Shown: one piece after another, positions 23,738 to 32,879 of the stretch
Layout: each line of letters starts with the position of its first letter
Position numbering within the stretch: the first letter of the stretch is position 1
Assembly (NCBI RefSeq): GCF_028550595.1
Contig: NZ_JAQQGN010000003.1
Span: forward strand, 1 to 64,000
Origin: Luteimonas sp. BLCC-B24
Lineage (GTDB): Bacteria; Pseudomonadota; Gammaproteobacteria; Xanthomonadales; Xanthomonadaceae
Length of the DNA: 64,000 bases
Direction: 5' to 3'
Notes under the pieces: model-generated
Databases searched by the model: none
What the model saw: only the letters and a program-made list of their open reading frames with translations
Told to the model about the DNA's origin: nothing
Program-made: the position numbers and the translations under genes

Positions 23738-26559
23738 GGCGGTGGATCTCCTTGTGGTGCGGCGCGCGTGGGCCAGGTGCGCAGGTAATCGCCGATCACG
23801 TCGGCCAGCATCGCCCCGCTGTGGCGCGACTTGACCAGCCGGCGCAGCACGATGCCACTGTCGGCAGTGGACGTCGTCCCGTCGGCGTCGAGCGCCGAAA
23901 AAATGATGACCAGCGTCGGCGGACTGGCCGCCGCGAGTTCGGCGAGCAGCTCGCTGCCGTCGCCGTCGGGCAGCATGAGGTCGAGGATGACCAGATCGTG
24001 GTGGCGCTGGGCCAGGGCGGCGCGCGCCTCGGCCAGTGTACCGGCCGCATGCAGTGCCAGCGGCTCGGGTGCGAGCAGGGTGGCGACCAGCGTGCGCAGA
24101 TCGGCGTCGTCTTCGACATGCAGCACCTGGGCAGGCGCGTCGGCGTCGCGCAGACACGTGCGTACCGCGTCGAGGATGCGGTCGGACGACAGCGGCTTGG
24201 CCAGCCAGTCGACCACGCCCACCGCGCCGCCGGTCACCGCCTCGCGCTCCGGCGACGGCGGTTCCACCCCGAGTGCGAGGATCGGCAGGTGGCGGTAGGC
24301 GTCCTGGCTGCGCAGCGCATGCACGAACGCGAGCCCGTCCTCGTCGGGCAGGGCGAGATTGATCGTCAGCGCGTGCACCGGCGTGGACGCGAGCACGCGC
24401 CGCGCGGTCGCCGCCGAATCGGCCAGCACCGTCGCGTAGCCATGCGGCTCGAGCATGCCCGCCACCTGGTTGGCGGCGGTGGCGTCGCCGTCGAGCACCA
24501 GCACGCAGGGTCGATCGCCCGGACGCACCGCCGACGCCGCGACGCGCCGGGTGGCCTGCGGCAGGCGCACGTGGAAGCGCGTGCCGTGGTCGATTTCGGT
24601 GTCGAAGCCGATCTCGCCGCCCAGCTGCTCGACCAGCGAGCGGGTGATCGCCAGGCCCAGGCCGGTGCCGCCGCGGGTGCGCACATCGGAGGAATCGGCC
24701 TGGGCGAAGCGCTCGAACACCCGCGCGCGGAACGCCTCGGGGATGCCGGGGCCGCGGTCGGCCACTCCGACCTCCATCGTGGTCGCGCGCGGCGCGACCT
24801 CGACCACGACCTCGCCGCCGGGCGGCGAATGCTTGATCGCGTTCGACAGCAGATTCGCCATGATCTGGGCGAAGCGGTCGGTGTCGATCTCGACCTCGCC
24901 GTCGTCACCGGGCGCGAGGCGCACGCGCACCTCGTACTCGTCCGCGTAGCCGGCGATGTGCTCGATCGCCTGGGCCACCACCGGGCGCAGCGCCACGGTC
25001 TGCAGATGCATGACCAGGCGTCCGCTCTCGAGTTTCTCGACATCGAGGATGTCGTTGATCAGCCGCACTAGCCGCTCGCTGTTCTTGTAGGCGATGTCGA
25101 GCAGCGGGCGCTGCGCCGGCGGCACCTCGCCGGCCAGTCCTCCGGTCAGCATCGACAGGCCACCGCGGATCGCGGTGAGCGGCGTGCGCAACTCGTGGCT
25201 GACGGTCGAAATGAACTCCGATTTCATGCGCTCGACCTGGCGGCGCGCCGAGACGTCCACCGCCACCGCCAGCACCAGACGCTGCCCGTCCGACAACGTC
25301 ATCGGCCGCTTCAGCAGTTGGAACCAGCGCTCGCGCCCGCGCGCATCGGTGATCGGAATCTGCGCGCGGCGCAACTCCGGCAGCTCGCGCAGCAGCGCGG
25401 TGTCGCCGTCGAGCAGCGGTGCGAGCAGGTCGCCGCCCGGCAGGTCCTGCACGCGCTGGCCCTCGATCCGCGCCGGCGCGACGCCGAGCAGGGCGGCGAA
25501 GGCCTCGTTGCACAACAGCACCCGGCCGGCCGCATCGCGCACGAAGATGAGGTTCTCGTCGGCATCGACCACGCTGCGCAGAAACGCCTGCTGATCGCGC
25601 AGGCGCCGCCGCGCGCGCGCGGCGTCGGTCACGTCGCGCACGATGGCGAGGCGCTCGCCGCCCTCGGCACGGACCACGCGCACCTCGTGCTCGTGCCCGT
25701 GTGCATCGCTCCAGTCGAAGACCAGCAGGGTCTGCCCGGGCTGGCGCGCCACCTGCTCGGCGAACACCGCGCACAGCTCGGGCGGCGGCGGACCGCGGCG
25801 TCCGCTCGACTGCGACAGCACGGTCACGCGGCCGTCGGCGTGGAGTTCGTAGAGATCGTCCGGCACCGCCTGCAGCAGCGCGACCTGACGCGCTTCGCCG
25901 GTGCGCGCGCTCTCGGCCAGGCGCGCCTGCCGGCGCAGGTTGCGGTTCATCGCCAGCAGGAACCAGATCATCAGCAGCGCGATCACCACGCTGCCGGCCA
26001 CCACCTGCAGGCGACCGCGCTCCAGCACCTCGGCCGCGAACGCGGACTCGGCCGCCAGCCGCACGCGTTCCTCCGCCTCGAACGCGTCGAGCTGCACGCG
26101 CAGGCGATCCATCGCTTCCTTGCCGCCCGCCTTGGCCATCGCATCGGCTGCGCGCGCCAGGCCCAGGCGGTCGCGCCGCTCGATGTTGGCCTCGGCGATG
26201 GCGACGCGCCGCTCGATGTCGGCATCGAGGGCCTCGAGCCACTGCGTATCGCCGCGTGCGCGGACCCGCTCACCGAGGGCCGCACGCAGCGCGACCAGAT
26301 GGGTGCGCCCGCTGCGGTACGGCGCCAGATACTCGGCATCGGCGGTGAGCACGTAACCGCGTGATCCGGTTTCCACATCCTGGAGCGCGGAGAACATGCC
26401 CTGGACCACGGTGATCAGCTCGAGGCTGTCGGCGATCGAGGCGTTGGCCTCCAGCAATACGTCCTGCGTGCGCTTGCCCTGCCAGGCCAGCAGGCTCAGC
26501 AGCGCGAGCGCAGCGGCAAAGCCCAGGTTGTGCAGGGTCGTGCCGGAGAGAAAACGCAA
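23734..26559 (-). CDS. Hybrid sensor histidine kinase: CHASE3-PAS-HisKA-HATPase-REC-REC
   Basis: With a TTG start at 26559 (GGGA seven bases before), the protein has 941 residues; an ATG at 26700 would add 47 unlikely residues. Order: TM at about 10-26, CHASE3 at 35-185 (DVETGSRGYVLTAD), TM at 186-203, PAS-like regions at 225-310 and 320-435, HisKA with H455 (SHELRTPLTAIRGG), HATPase with NLLSNAIKHS and GGTGLGLAI, then two receivers. In the first receiver the acceptor position is Asn734 (INLALPDEDG), so it should not take phosphate. The second has Asp860. It heads the RR-YaiO-HEAT-GT2 operon, so it likely gates that system. Confidence 0.9.
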   Translation of the reverse strand: MRFLSGTTLHNLGFAAALALLSLLAWQGKRTQDVLLEANASIADSLELITVVQGMFSALQDVETGSRGYVLTADAEYLAPYRSGRTHLVALRAALGERVRARGDTQWLEALDADIERRVAIAEANIERRDRLGLARAADAMAKAGGKEAMDRLRVQLDAFEAEERVRLAAESAFAAEVLERGRLQVVAGSVVIALLMIWFLLAMNRNLRRQARLAESARTGEARQVALLQAVPDDLYELHADGRVTVLSQSSGRRGPPPPELCAVFAEQVARQPGQTLLVFDWSDAHGHEHEVRVVRAEGGERLAIVRDVTDAARARRRLRDQQAFLRSVVDADENLIFVRDAAGRVLLCNEAFAALLGVAPARIEGQRVQDLPGGDLLAPLLDGDTALLRELPELRRAQIPITDARGRERWFQLLKRPMTLSDGQRLVLAVAVDVSARRQVERMKSEFISTVSHELRTPLTAIRGGLSMLTGGLAGEVPPAQRPLLDIAYKNSERLVRLINDILDVEKLESGRLVMHLQTVALRPVVAQAIEHIAGYADEYEVRVRLAPGDDGEVEIDTDRFAQIMANLLSNAIKHSPPGGEVVVEVAPRATTMEVGVADRGPGIPEAFRARVFERFAQADSSDVRTRGGTGLGLAITRSLVEQLGGEIGFDTEIDHGTRFHVRLPQATRRVAASAVRPGDRPCVLVLDGDATAANQVAGMLEPHGYATVLADSAATARRVLASTPVHALTINLALPDEDGLAFVHALRSQDAYRHLPILALGVEPPSPEREAVTGGAVGVVDWLAKPLSSDRILDAVRTCLRDADAPAQVLHVEDDADLRTLVATLLAPEPLALHAAGTLAEARAALAQRHHDLVILDLMLPDGDGSELLAELAAASPPTLVIIFSALDADGTTSTADSGIVLRRLVKSRHSGAMLADVIGDYLRTWPTRAAPQGDPPP

Positions 26560-26952
26560 GACGGAATCCCGTGGGTGTCGGTACGCCGAGCCTATCGGCG
26601 CCGGGCCAAAATAACGTGAGCGCTGCGCAGGCGCGACCACTGGCGGCCTCCGCGCACGACCGCACGGGCCCGGGCGGGCCTGCGGCGCGACCTGCATCAC
26701 ACATCGACGTGCGCACCGATGCCGCGCGCACCGTGCGCGCGGTCGCGCCTGAGCATCGCGGCCGCGGTGTTGCCATCACGCGAACGCCGATAGACTTCAC
26801 GCAACCGGCCCCGCCGCAGCGCACCACCATGGACACCGACAGTCGACCGCCCCACACCTCTTGCACCCAGCGCGCCCACGGCCGCGCGGGGGAGACGACG
26901 GCCGCCTGAGGTCCGGTCGTTCTCCGCCGCGGCCGCCGGCGAAGGATGACCC
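26560..26952. other. Divergent promoter region between kinase and mgtE
   Basis: No gene is seen in this stretch. It separates the divergent kinase operon and mgtE and must carry both promoters. I see no obvious riboswitch-type leader or strong dyad. Confidence 0.4.
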
Positions 26953-28356
26953 ATGATCGAACTCCGCAATCCGCTTCTCGGGCCGCGCCTGGCCCCCACC
27001 GACGGCCCATTCGACCCCGCCCGCGCCGCGCGCGAGATCGAACGCTGCCTCGAACGCGACGACTGCCGCCGGCTGGAAACCTGGCTGGCCGAGGCGTTGG
27101 CGGCCGACGTGGCCGAGGCCCTGAGCCATCTCGACGCCACGCTCGCCGCGCGTGCGCTGCCGCTGCTGGCGCCGGCCGGACGCGCCGAAGTGTTCGGCTA
27201 CCTGCCGCTGGACATGCAGTCCGCCCTGGTCGCCGTGCTGCCGCGCGCGCCGCTGACCGAACTGCTGGAACACATGTCGGCCGACGAACGCGCCGATCTG
27301 TTCAACGCGCTGCCGCCTGCGCTGCGCGAGCAGGTGCTGCCGGCACTGGCCCAGGCCGAGCGCGAGGACATCCGCCGGCTCAGCGCCTACGGCCGCGACA
27401 CGGCCGGCGCGATCATGACCTCGGACTATGCGGCGCTCGCGCCCGGCCTCACCGCACGCGAGGCCCTGGACGAGCTGCGCCGTGTGGCCCCCGATGCCGA
27501 GACCATCTACACCGCCTACGTCATCGACGCCGGACGCCGGTTGATCGGCGTGACCTCGCTGCGCAGCCTGATCACCGCGACGCCCGATACGCGCGTGTCC
27601 GAGTTGATGGAGCGCAATCCCATCGTCGCCCGCGTGGGCGACGACCAGGAGGTGGTGGCCGAGCGCATCCGCCGCTACGACTTCATCGCGCTGCCGATTC
27701 TCGACGACGAGGGGCGCCTGGTGGGCATCGTCACCGCCGACGACGCGATGGACGTGGCCCAGGCCGAGGCCACCGAGGACGCACTGCTGGCCGGCGGCAC
27801 AGCCGGTCGACTGGCGGGCACGGTGCGCGGCGCCTCGATCCGCCAGCTCTACCGGTTGCGCGTGTTCTGGCTGGTGCTGCTGGTATTCGGCAACATCTTC
27901 TCGGGCGCGGGCATCGCCCATTTCGAGGACACCATCGCCTCGCATCTGGCGCTGCTGTTCTTCCTGCCGCTGCTGATCGCCAGCGCCGGCAATGCCGGTT
28001 CGCAGTCGGCCACGCTGATGGTGCGCGCGCTGGCCACCGGCGACGTGCGCGCCCAGGACTGGAGCCGCATGCTGGGCCGCGAGATTCTGGTGGCGGGCCT
28101 GCTGGGCACGACGATGGCGGTGGCGATCTCGGCGATCGGCGTGTGGCGCGGCGGCCCGGACATCGCCGTGGTGGTGGCGATCACGATGCTGGTGGTGGTG
28201 CTGATCGGCAGCCTGATCGGCATGTCGCTGCCGTTCGCCCTGTCGAAGTTCCGGCTGGACCCGGCCACCGCCAGCGGCCCGCTGGTGACCTCGATCGCCG
28301 ACGTGGCCGGCGTGCTGGTGTATTTCGGCATCGCGAGCGTGGTGCTGGGGCCGTGA
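26953..28356 (+). CDS. mgtE: Magnesium transporter MgtE
   Basis: The 467-residue protein has the full MgtE layout: N-terminal alpha-solenoid (about residues 25-150), two CBS domains (about 155-275; TAGAIMTSDY, RRYDFIALPILDDEGRLVGIV), then five membrane segments (about 305-467). The pore signature is present as SAGNAGSQSATL and ASGPLVTSIADVAG. It conducts Mg2+ into the cytoplasm, gated by Mg2+ binding to the N and CBS domains. The ATG at 26953 follows a GAAGGATG stretch that provides an RBS. It is monocistronic as far as seen. Confidence 0.96.
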   Translation: MIELRNPLLGPRLAPTDGPFDPARAAREIERCLERDDCRRLETWLAEALAADVAEALSHLDATLAARALPLLAPAGRAEVFGYLPLDMQSALVAVLPRAPLTELLEHMSADERADLFNALPPALREQVLPALAQAEREDIRRLSAYGRDTAGAIMTSDYAALAPGLTAREALDELRRVAPDAETIYTAYVIDAGRRLIGVTSLRSLITATPDTRVSELMERNPIVARVGDDQEVVAERIRRYDFIALPILDDEGRLVGIVTADDAMDVAQAEATEDALLAGGTAGRLAGTVRGASIRQLYRLRVFWLVLLVFGNIFSGAGIAHFEDTIASHLALLFFLPLLIASAGNAGSQSATLMVRALATGDVRAQDWSRMLGREILVAGLLGTTMAVAISAIGVWRGGPDIAVVVAITMLVVVLIGSLIGMSLPFALSKFRLDPATASGPLVTSIADVAGVLVYFGIASVVLGP

Positions 28357-28471
28357 TGCAGTGACGCCGGCTCGACGCCCGCATCGCGGGCCGCGTGTCG
28401 GATCCGGTGCGGTGATCCATCGCCGCGCCTGCGACGTAAGCGGAGCAGGCCATTCGGAGGAGCGCCCCGCG

Positions 28472-29344
28472 ATGCACGTGTCGAACCGGATCCTGTTGGC
28501 GTTGATGGCATGGGCGGCGCTGACCGGCTGCGCCACCGGCTTTCCGCGCGCGGGCGCGCCCTACGAGGCGCCCGACGGGCTGGACGGCGCCGCAGTGCTC
28601 GCGCGCGGCGTGGCCGCACATGGCGGCGACCTGCGTACGCGCGCGGGCGATCTGAACTACGCGAGTGACGGCCGCTGGGCGACGCTGATCCAGCGCATCC
28701 AGCCGGTGGTCACCGATGCCGGCTACCGGGTGACGGCGGAGACCCGCTATTCGCCGTCGACCGGCGTGCACGCGATCCGCTACCGCGGCCCGAAGGGTGT
28801 GAAACAGGTGGTGCGTACGCCGGGCGCGATCGAGGTGCACTACGACGGCGTGCGCGCGACCGATCCCGAAACACTCCAGGCCGCGGCGATGACCACCGAT
28901 GCGTTCGAGCTGTTCCATTTCGGGCCGTCGTTTCTCGCCGCGCGCGCCACCGCCGTGACGCGCATGGCCGATGCCGAGGCCTCCGGCCGACAGTACCGGC
29001 GCGTGCGCGTGGCGATCGCGCCGGGCTTCGGCCAGGCCGAGAGCGACACCGTGATCGCCTGGTTCGATGCGCAGACGCAGTTGCTGCACCGCGTGCACCT
29101 GACCCTCAACGGGTTTCCGACCACGCAGGGCGCGCACGTCGACACCACGCTGACTGACTATCGGAGCGTGGGCGGCGTGATGCTGCCCACCCGGTTCCAC
29201 GAGCGCGTACGCGGACCGCTGCGCATCGATGCGCACACCTGGTGGGTGACCGGCCTCGATACGGACCGCGGTTGGCAGGCGCGTGACCTGCGCGATGGTG
29301 CGTTCGCCGGTGCGGCCGCGCGCGGCGCCGACGCCCTGCCCTGA
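28472..29344 (+). CDS. Lipoprotein of unknown function (outer membrane lipoprotein-sorting-like)
   Basis: The 290-residue protein has a lipoprotein signal ending LTGC (lipid cysteine near residue 20), then a mostly beta domain: RTRAGDLNYASDGRW, ALDTQT-like WFDAQTQLLHRVHLTLNGFP and TDYRSVGGVMLPTRFHE. The last elements resemble the LolA/LolB-like fold of DUF4292 or LppX-type proteins that bind lipids, though I cannot fix the family. GGAGG precedes ATG 28472. Likely periplasmic, membrane-tethered; ligand unknown. A hairpin separates it from the convergent aldo/keto reductase. Confidence 0.75.
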   Translation: MHVSNRILLALMAWAALTGCATGFPRAGAPYEAPDGLDGAAVLARGVAAHGGDLRTRAGDLNYASDGRWATLIQRIQPVVTDAGYRVTAETRYSPSTGVHAIRYRGPKGVKQVVRTPGAIEVHYDGVRATDPETLQAAAMTTDAFELFHFGPSFLAARATAVTRMADAEASGRQYRRVRVAIAPGFGQAESDTVIAWFDAQTQLLHRVHLTLNGFPTTQGAHVDTTLTDYRSVGGVMLPTRFHERVRGPLRIDAHTWWVTGLDTDRGWQARDLRDGAFAGAAARGADALP

Positions 29345-29380
29345 TCGACACCGCGCGGCCGGCGGAGACAGCGCCCGTTC

Positions 29381-29416
29381 GCGAGCAGCGCGCCGGGTGT
29401 AGCCCGGCGCGCTCGC
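29381..29416. terminator. GC-rich hairpin between convergent genes
   Basis: GCGAG-GCGCGCCGGG pairs with CCCGGCGCGCTCGC across a TGTA-containing loop, with a two-base bulge. It lies between stops at 29344 and 29429. It lacks a T-run, so termination is probable rather than certain. Confidence 0.5.
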
Positions 29417-29428
29417 ACGCCGCGCGGT

Positions 29429-30436
29429 TCAGTCCGGCAGCGGCGCCTCGGGATGCACGAGCTTCGCGTCGCGCAGGTCACGCCAGAACGCGGCCGGCAC
29501 CGTCTCCTCGAGCGCGGCGCGGTCTTCGGCGATGCGGCTCGGTCGGCTGGCACCGGGAATCACCGCCGCGACTGCCGGATTGGCCAGCGAGAACTGCAGG
29601 CCGGCGGCCTTCATGCTGACGCCGTAGCGATCGGCGATGGCCTTGATGCGCGCCACCTTGTCGAGAATCGCCTGGGGCGCCGGCGCGTATTCGAAATTCG
29701 GCCCGCCGACCAGCGCACCCGAACTGTAAGGCCCGCCGACGACGATGCCCACGCCCTGTTCGGCCGCCTGCGGCATCAGCCGCTGCAGCGCGCGGTCGTG
29801 ATCGAGCAGCGTGTAGCGGCCGGCGAGCAGGCAGCCATTCGGCTTCGGCTCGTCGAGGTCGAGCAGCAGCTCGATCGCCTCGACCCGGTTCACGCCCAGG
29901 CCCCAGCCCTTGATCGTGCCCTCGTCGCGCAGGCGGTCGAGCGCACGGAACGCGCCGGTGCGCGCGCTCTCGAACTTCTCCAGCCAGCTGTCGCCGTAGA
30001 AATCCTGGGCGGCGTCGTGCACCCAGGCGATGTCGATCCGGTCGGTCTTCAGGCGCTCGAGGCTGTCTTCGATCGAGCGCAGCGTGGCGTCGTAGCTGTA
30101 GTCGTTGACCACGCGGTTGTCGCGGCCATGCGCGAACAGCCCCCCCTTCTCGCCCTGGTCGCGCGCGCTGACGTCCTCCTTTTCGTCGAGGATCAGCCGG
30201 CCGACCTTGGTGCTGATGACGTAGTCGGCGCGCGGGCGTTCGGCCAGCGCCTCGCCGAGGCGCAGTTCGGCCAGACCGGCGCCGTAGAGGGGCGCGGTGT
30301 CGAAGTAACGGATGCCGTCGTCCCACGCCGCCTCGACGGTGGCGCGGGCCTCGTCGTCGGGGATGTCGCGGAACATGTTGCCCAGCGGGGCGGTGCCGAA
30401 GCCGAGCGTGCCGGGCAGGATGTCGGTGAGTGCCAT
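29429..30436 (-). CDS. Aldo/keto reductase
   Basis: The 335-residue TIM-barrel protein has the AKR signatures: LGFGTAPLGNM near the N-terminus, YFDTAPLYGAGLAE (catalytic Asp and Tyr) at about residues 44-57, ISTKVGR (catalytic Lys) at about 74-80, IDIAWVHD with the histidine, and VIPGASRPSRIAED near the C-terminus for NADP. It resembles the D-threo-aldose 1-dehydrogenase/pyridoxal dehydrogenase branch (AKR15-like). It would oxidise sugars or reduce carbonyls with NAD(P); substrate not determined. GGAGA lies before the ATG. Confidence 0.9.
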   Translation of the reverse strand: MALTDILPGTLGFGTAPLGNMFRDIPDDEARATVEAAWDDGIRYFDTAPLYGAGLAELRLGEALAERPRADYVISTKVGRLILDEKEDVSARDQGEKGGLFAHGRDNRVVNDYSYDATLRSIEDSLERLKTDRIDIAWVHDAAQDFYGDSWLEKFESARTGAFRALDRLRDEGTIKGWGLGVNRVEAIELLLDLDEPKPNGCLLAGRYTLLDHDRALQRLMPQAAEQGVGIVVGGPYSSGALVGGPNFEYAPAPQAILDKVARIKAIADRYGVSMKAAGLQFSLANPAVAAVIPGASRPSRIAEDRAALEETVPAAFWRDLRDAKLVHPEAPLPD

Positions 30437-30684
30437 GGAATCTCCTTCAAATCGTCATCGCGGGCGGGCCGCGTCGACCGGACACGATGCCGGTCTCGAC
30501 CTTCAGGGCGCGTGGTGAAGGCGTTCGGGCACGCCCGGACGGCGCGCGGATGTGCAGGGCGCGGCGCCGACCGGGGCCGCACGCGACACGCGGACCACGC
30601 GGACGCCACGCGATGGCACGACACACCCCGATGCCGGACTGCACTCGGCCTCGCCATTGACGCGCGCTGCGGCGCGAGTCCGGC

Positions 30685-31554
30685 TCAGCGGTACGGCCCC
30701 GGTCCACGCCAGACGACTTCGCCGCGGCGGTAGACGCGGTGGAAGCCGATGACCTCGCGCGAATCGCGGATGTTGGCCATCTCCGGATCTTCCGGCGCGA
30801 GCATCCGGCAGTCGCTGGACTCGCGGCGCAGGGCGGTTTCCAGCGGACAGACCATGTAGTCGCGTGTGCCCGGCAGCGGGATGAAGAGTTCGGTGACACC
30901 CTCGTCGCGCCATTGGCGCAGCCGCGACTCGCTGGTGGTGTCGTAGACCACCTGGTAGCCGCCGACCTCGAGACTGGGCTGGTTGGATGACGAATCCCGC
31001 CCGCGGCCCTGGCCGATGCGCGCGGTGCGTTCGCGACCCGCGTTCACCGGCGCCGTGGCCTCGGGCAGCATGCCCGGCGGCTGTCCCCAGACCCGCGTGC
31101 GACGCTGGGCATCCGGCGGGCTGGCCGCCGCGCGCGACGGCACGGGCTGCGGCGGCGTGGGCACGGCGGGCGGCGCCGGCTGCGGCGGCGCCTGCTCGGC
31201 CAGGGTGTCCGCGGGCGGGGTCTCGTCGGGCGGCAGCGGCTCGGCCGGCGTCTCGACGCGCGTGGTGACGACGCGCGACGGCGCGGGCGCGGCCGGGGCG
31301 GGCCGCCGCGTCGGTGGTGGGCTCGGCACCGGAGCGGTCACCGGCTGCGGCGGCGTCACCCCGACGAAGTCCACGACCATCGGACTGCCGGCCGACGCCC
31401 CCTGAGGCGGCGTGACCACCATCGGCTGGTGGGTCAGCAACAGCCAGGCCAGCAGCCCGTGCAGCAACACACTCGCGGCACCGGCGATCCAGCGCTGCAG
31501 ACGTTCGATACGGGGTTCGGGCCGGTCAGCCGCCGGATGCGGTGCCGTGCTCAT
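30685..31554 (-). CDS. TonB-like proline-rich membrane-anchored protein
   Basis: The 289-residue protein has one N-terminal membrane segment (about residues 24-41, GAASVLLHGLLAWLLLTHQP), then some 130 residues rich in Pro, Ala and Thr. A C-terminal globular part follows (GGYQVVYDTTSESRLRQW, TELFIPLPG, DYMVCPLETALRRESSDCR). The first two parts match TonB, but the C-terminal fold does not show the usual TonB_C motif, and two cysteines are spaced for a disulfide. It may be a specialised energy transducer or a periplasm-spanning scaffold. No ExbBD is nearby. Start ATG 31554 chosen over 31623. Confidence 0.7.
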   Translation of the reverse strand: MSTAPHPAADRPEPRIERLQRWIAGAASVLLHGLLAWLLLTHQPMVVTPPQGASAGSPMVVDFVGVTPPQPVTAPVPSPPPTRRPAPAAPAPSRVVTTRVETPAEPLPPDETPPADTLAEQAPPQPAPPAVPTPPQPVPSRAAASPPDAQRRTRVWGQPPGMLPEATAPVNAGRERTARIGQGRGRDSSSNQPSLEVGGYQVVYDTTSESRLRQWRDEGVTELFIPLPGTRDYMVCPLETALRRESSDCRMLAPEDPEMANIRDSREVIGFHRVYRRGEVVWRGPGPYR

Positions 31555-31859
31555 GCCACCGACGAGGCGTCGGGGGTGTGGACCTTCATGCGGAATCCGG
31601 CGGTGCGGCGTGGGGATCTGCATCCTAGCGCGCGGGCGCCGGCCTGCACGCGTGGCGCGGGCGTCTGTTCACCGGATCGTCCGGGCGGGGCCAACGCCGG
31701 CCGACGGGCGACGCTTCATGGACCCGCCATCTGCGCGGGAGCGGCATCCACCTCGATATGCGTGGCGCGCCCGCACTCGCGGCGTGCCGGCCCGAGGACG
31801 CCGCGCCGCGATCCCGGGGCACCGACGGGCGCGAGGCGCGTCCGCGCTGGACCGCGGCG
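31555..31859. other. Intergenic region without recognised gene
   Basis: Very GC-rich sequence lies between the TonB-like gene and the DUF3597 gene. No frame here shows a family motif, signal peptide or good ribosome-binding site. Confidence 0.4.
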
Positions 31860-32297
31860 TCAGTCCTTGAGCGCGTCGGGCACCCGGCCCCCGTTCTCGG
31901 CCAGCTTGCGCATCACCGCCTTGTGCAGGGCGATGTTCTGCTCGGCGCTGCCGTGGGCGCCGGCGTTGACGCCGAGTTCGGCGGCGAGTTCCTTGCGCGC
32001 ATCGAGGCTGGAGTCGAGATCGAGCAGCTTCAGCAGATCGACGATCGAATGGCGCCAGTCGCTCGGCCCGCCTTTGTCCGCGGCCAGGCCGGTGAGCACG
32101 GCTTCGACGTCGACCGGTTCGGCCGGCGCCGCGGGCGCGGGTGCAGTCGCCGGAGCGGGAGTGCGCGCGGGCGGCGAGACCTTGGGATCGTGCTCGCTGC
32201 CGGTGAAGATCACGGCGGCGGGTTTGGCCGGCGCGGCAGGGGCGGACGCCGGCTTGCGGCCGAAGATGCGATCGGAAATCTTCGAGAACAGGCCCAT
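31860..32297 (-). CDS. DUF3597 domain protein
   Basis: The 145-residue protein starts MGLFSKISDRIFG, continues through an Ala/Pro-rich linker (residues 15-60), then has the DUF3597 domain: VDVEAVLTGLAA, DWRHSIVDLLKLLDLDSSL and RKELAAELG. That core is the family signature. The domain is related to small proteins near LysM/peptidoglycan-associated factors, but the function is not established. It is cytoplasmic by sequence. The ATG at 32297 is the only sensible start. The neighbouring zinc-ribbon gene is divergent, 172 bases away. Confidence 0.87.
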   Translation of the reverse strand: MGLFSKISDRIFGRKPASAPAAPAKPAAVIFTGSEHDPKVSPPARTPAPATAPAPAAPAEPVDVEAVLTGLAADKGGPSDWRHSIVDLLKLLDLDSSLDARKELAAELGVNAGAHGSAEQNIALHKAVMRKLAENGGRVPDALKD

Positions 32298-32469
32298 GCG
32301 GCTCACTCCGATGAAGGGAGCGGCGAGTGTGTGCGGGTGTTCGCAAAGGGCGCATGAAAGAATCGTGCGGTCGCGATGCCGCTTCGCAGCAGACGTTAGG
32401 CTGTGGTCCGGGCTTGCGTCTGGCTCCGGGTCGCGCAGCCACACATCCATTGATCGAGAGGACATGCAA

Positions 32470-32775
32470 ATGGCGTTGGTGCAATGCAGGGAGTGCGGAC
32501 GCGAGATCAGCGAGAGGGCGATCGCATGCCCGCAATGTGGCGACCCCAAGCGCACGGCGTCGTCCTCCAGGGGCATCCGGATTCTGCTGGGCGTCCTCGT
32601 GCTCGCCCTGGCCGTGTTGTTGTTCGCGTCCGGCCTCCTCGTCACGTGGCTCGCGCCGAACGCGTCGTATCCGATCGAGATAGAGCTGCCGCAGCGGAGC
32701 GTCCCATCGACCTCGTTGCAGGCGGACTGCATCCCGCGCGACGCATGCGTATCGACGCAGCTCGCATCCCGCTAA
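32470..32775 (+). CDS. Small zinc-ribbon membrane protein
   Basis: The 101-residue protein begins with an N-terminal zinc ribbon, CRECGREISERAIACPQCG (two CxxC pairs, residues 6-24). One membrane segment follows at about residues 37-60, and then a short tail with two cysteines. Two in-frame ATGs exist (32464 and 32470). GAGAGG sits eight bases before 32470 but only two before 32464, so 32470 is chosen. Such proteins are common but of unknown role; the ribbon probably binds zinc structurally and the tail projects to the periplasm. Confidence 0.78.
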   Translation: MALVQCRECGREISERAIACPQCGDPKRTASSSRGIRILLGVLVLALAVLLFASGLLVTWLAPNASYPIEIELPQRSVPSTSLQADCIPRDACVSTQLASR

Positions 32776-32879
32776 GCCTCCGGACACTTACATAAAAGCA
32801 GCGTCCGCCCGGTGCCGTCGGCAGGACCTCACGCACCGTGCGCCGTACGCGATGCACGGCGACACGCCGAACGGGCACC

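Noticed and set aside
26946..28364. A second plus-strand frame overlapping mgtE
   Set aside because: Its product is Arg/Gly-rich without membrane segments; the MgtE frame has full-length family similarity.
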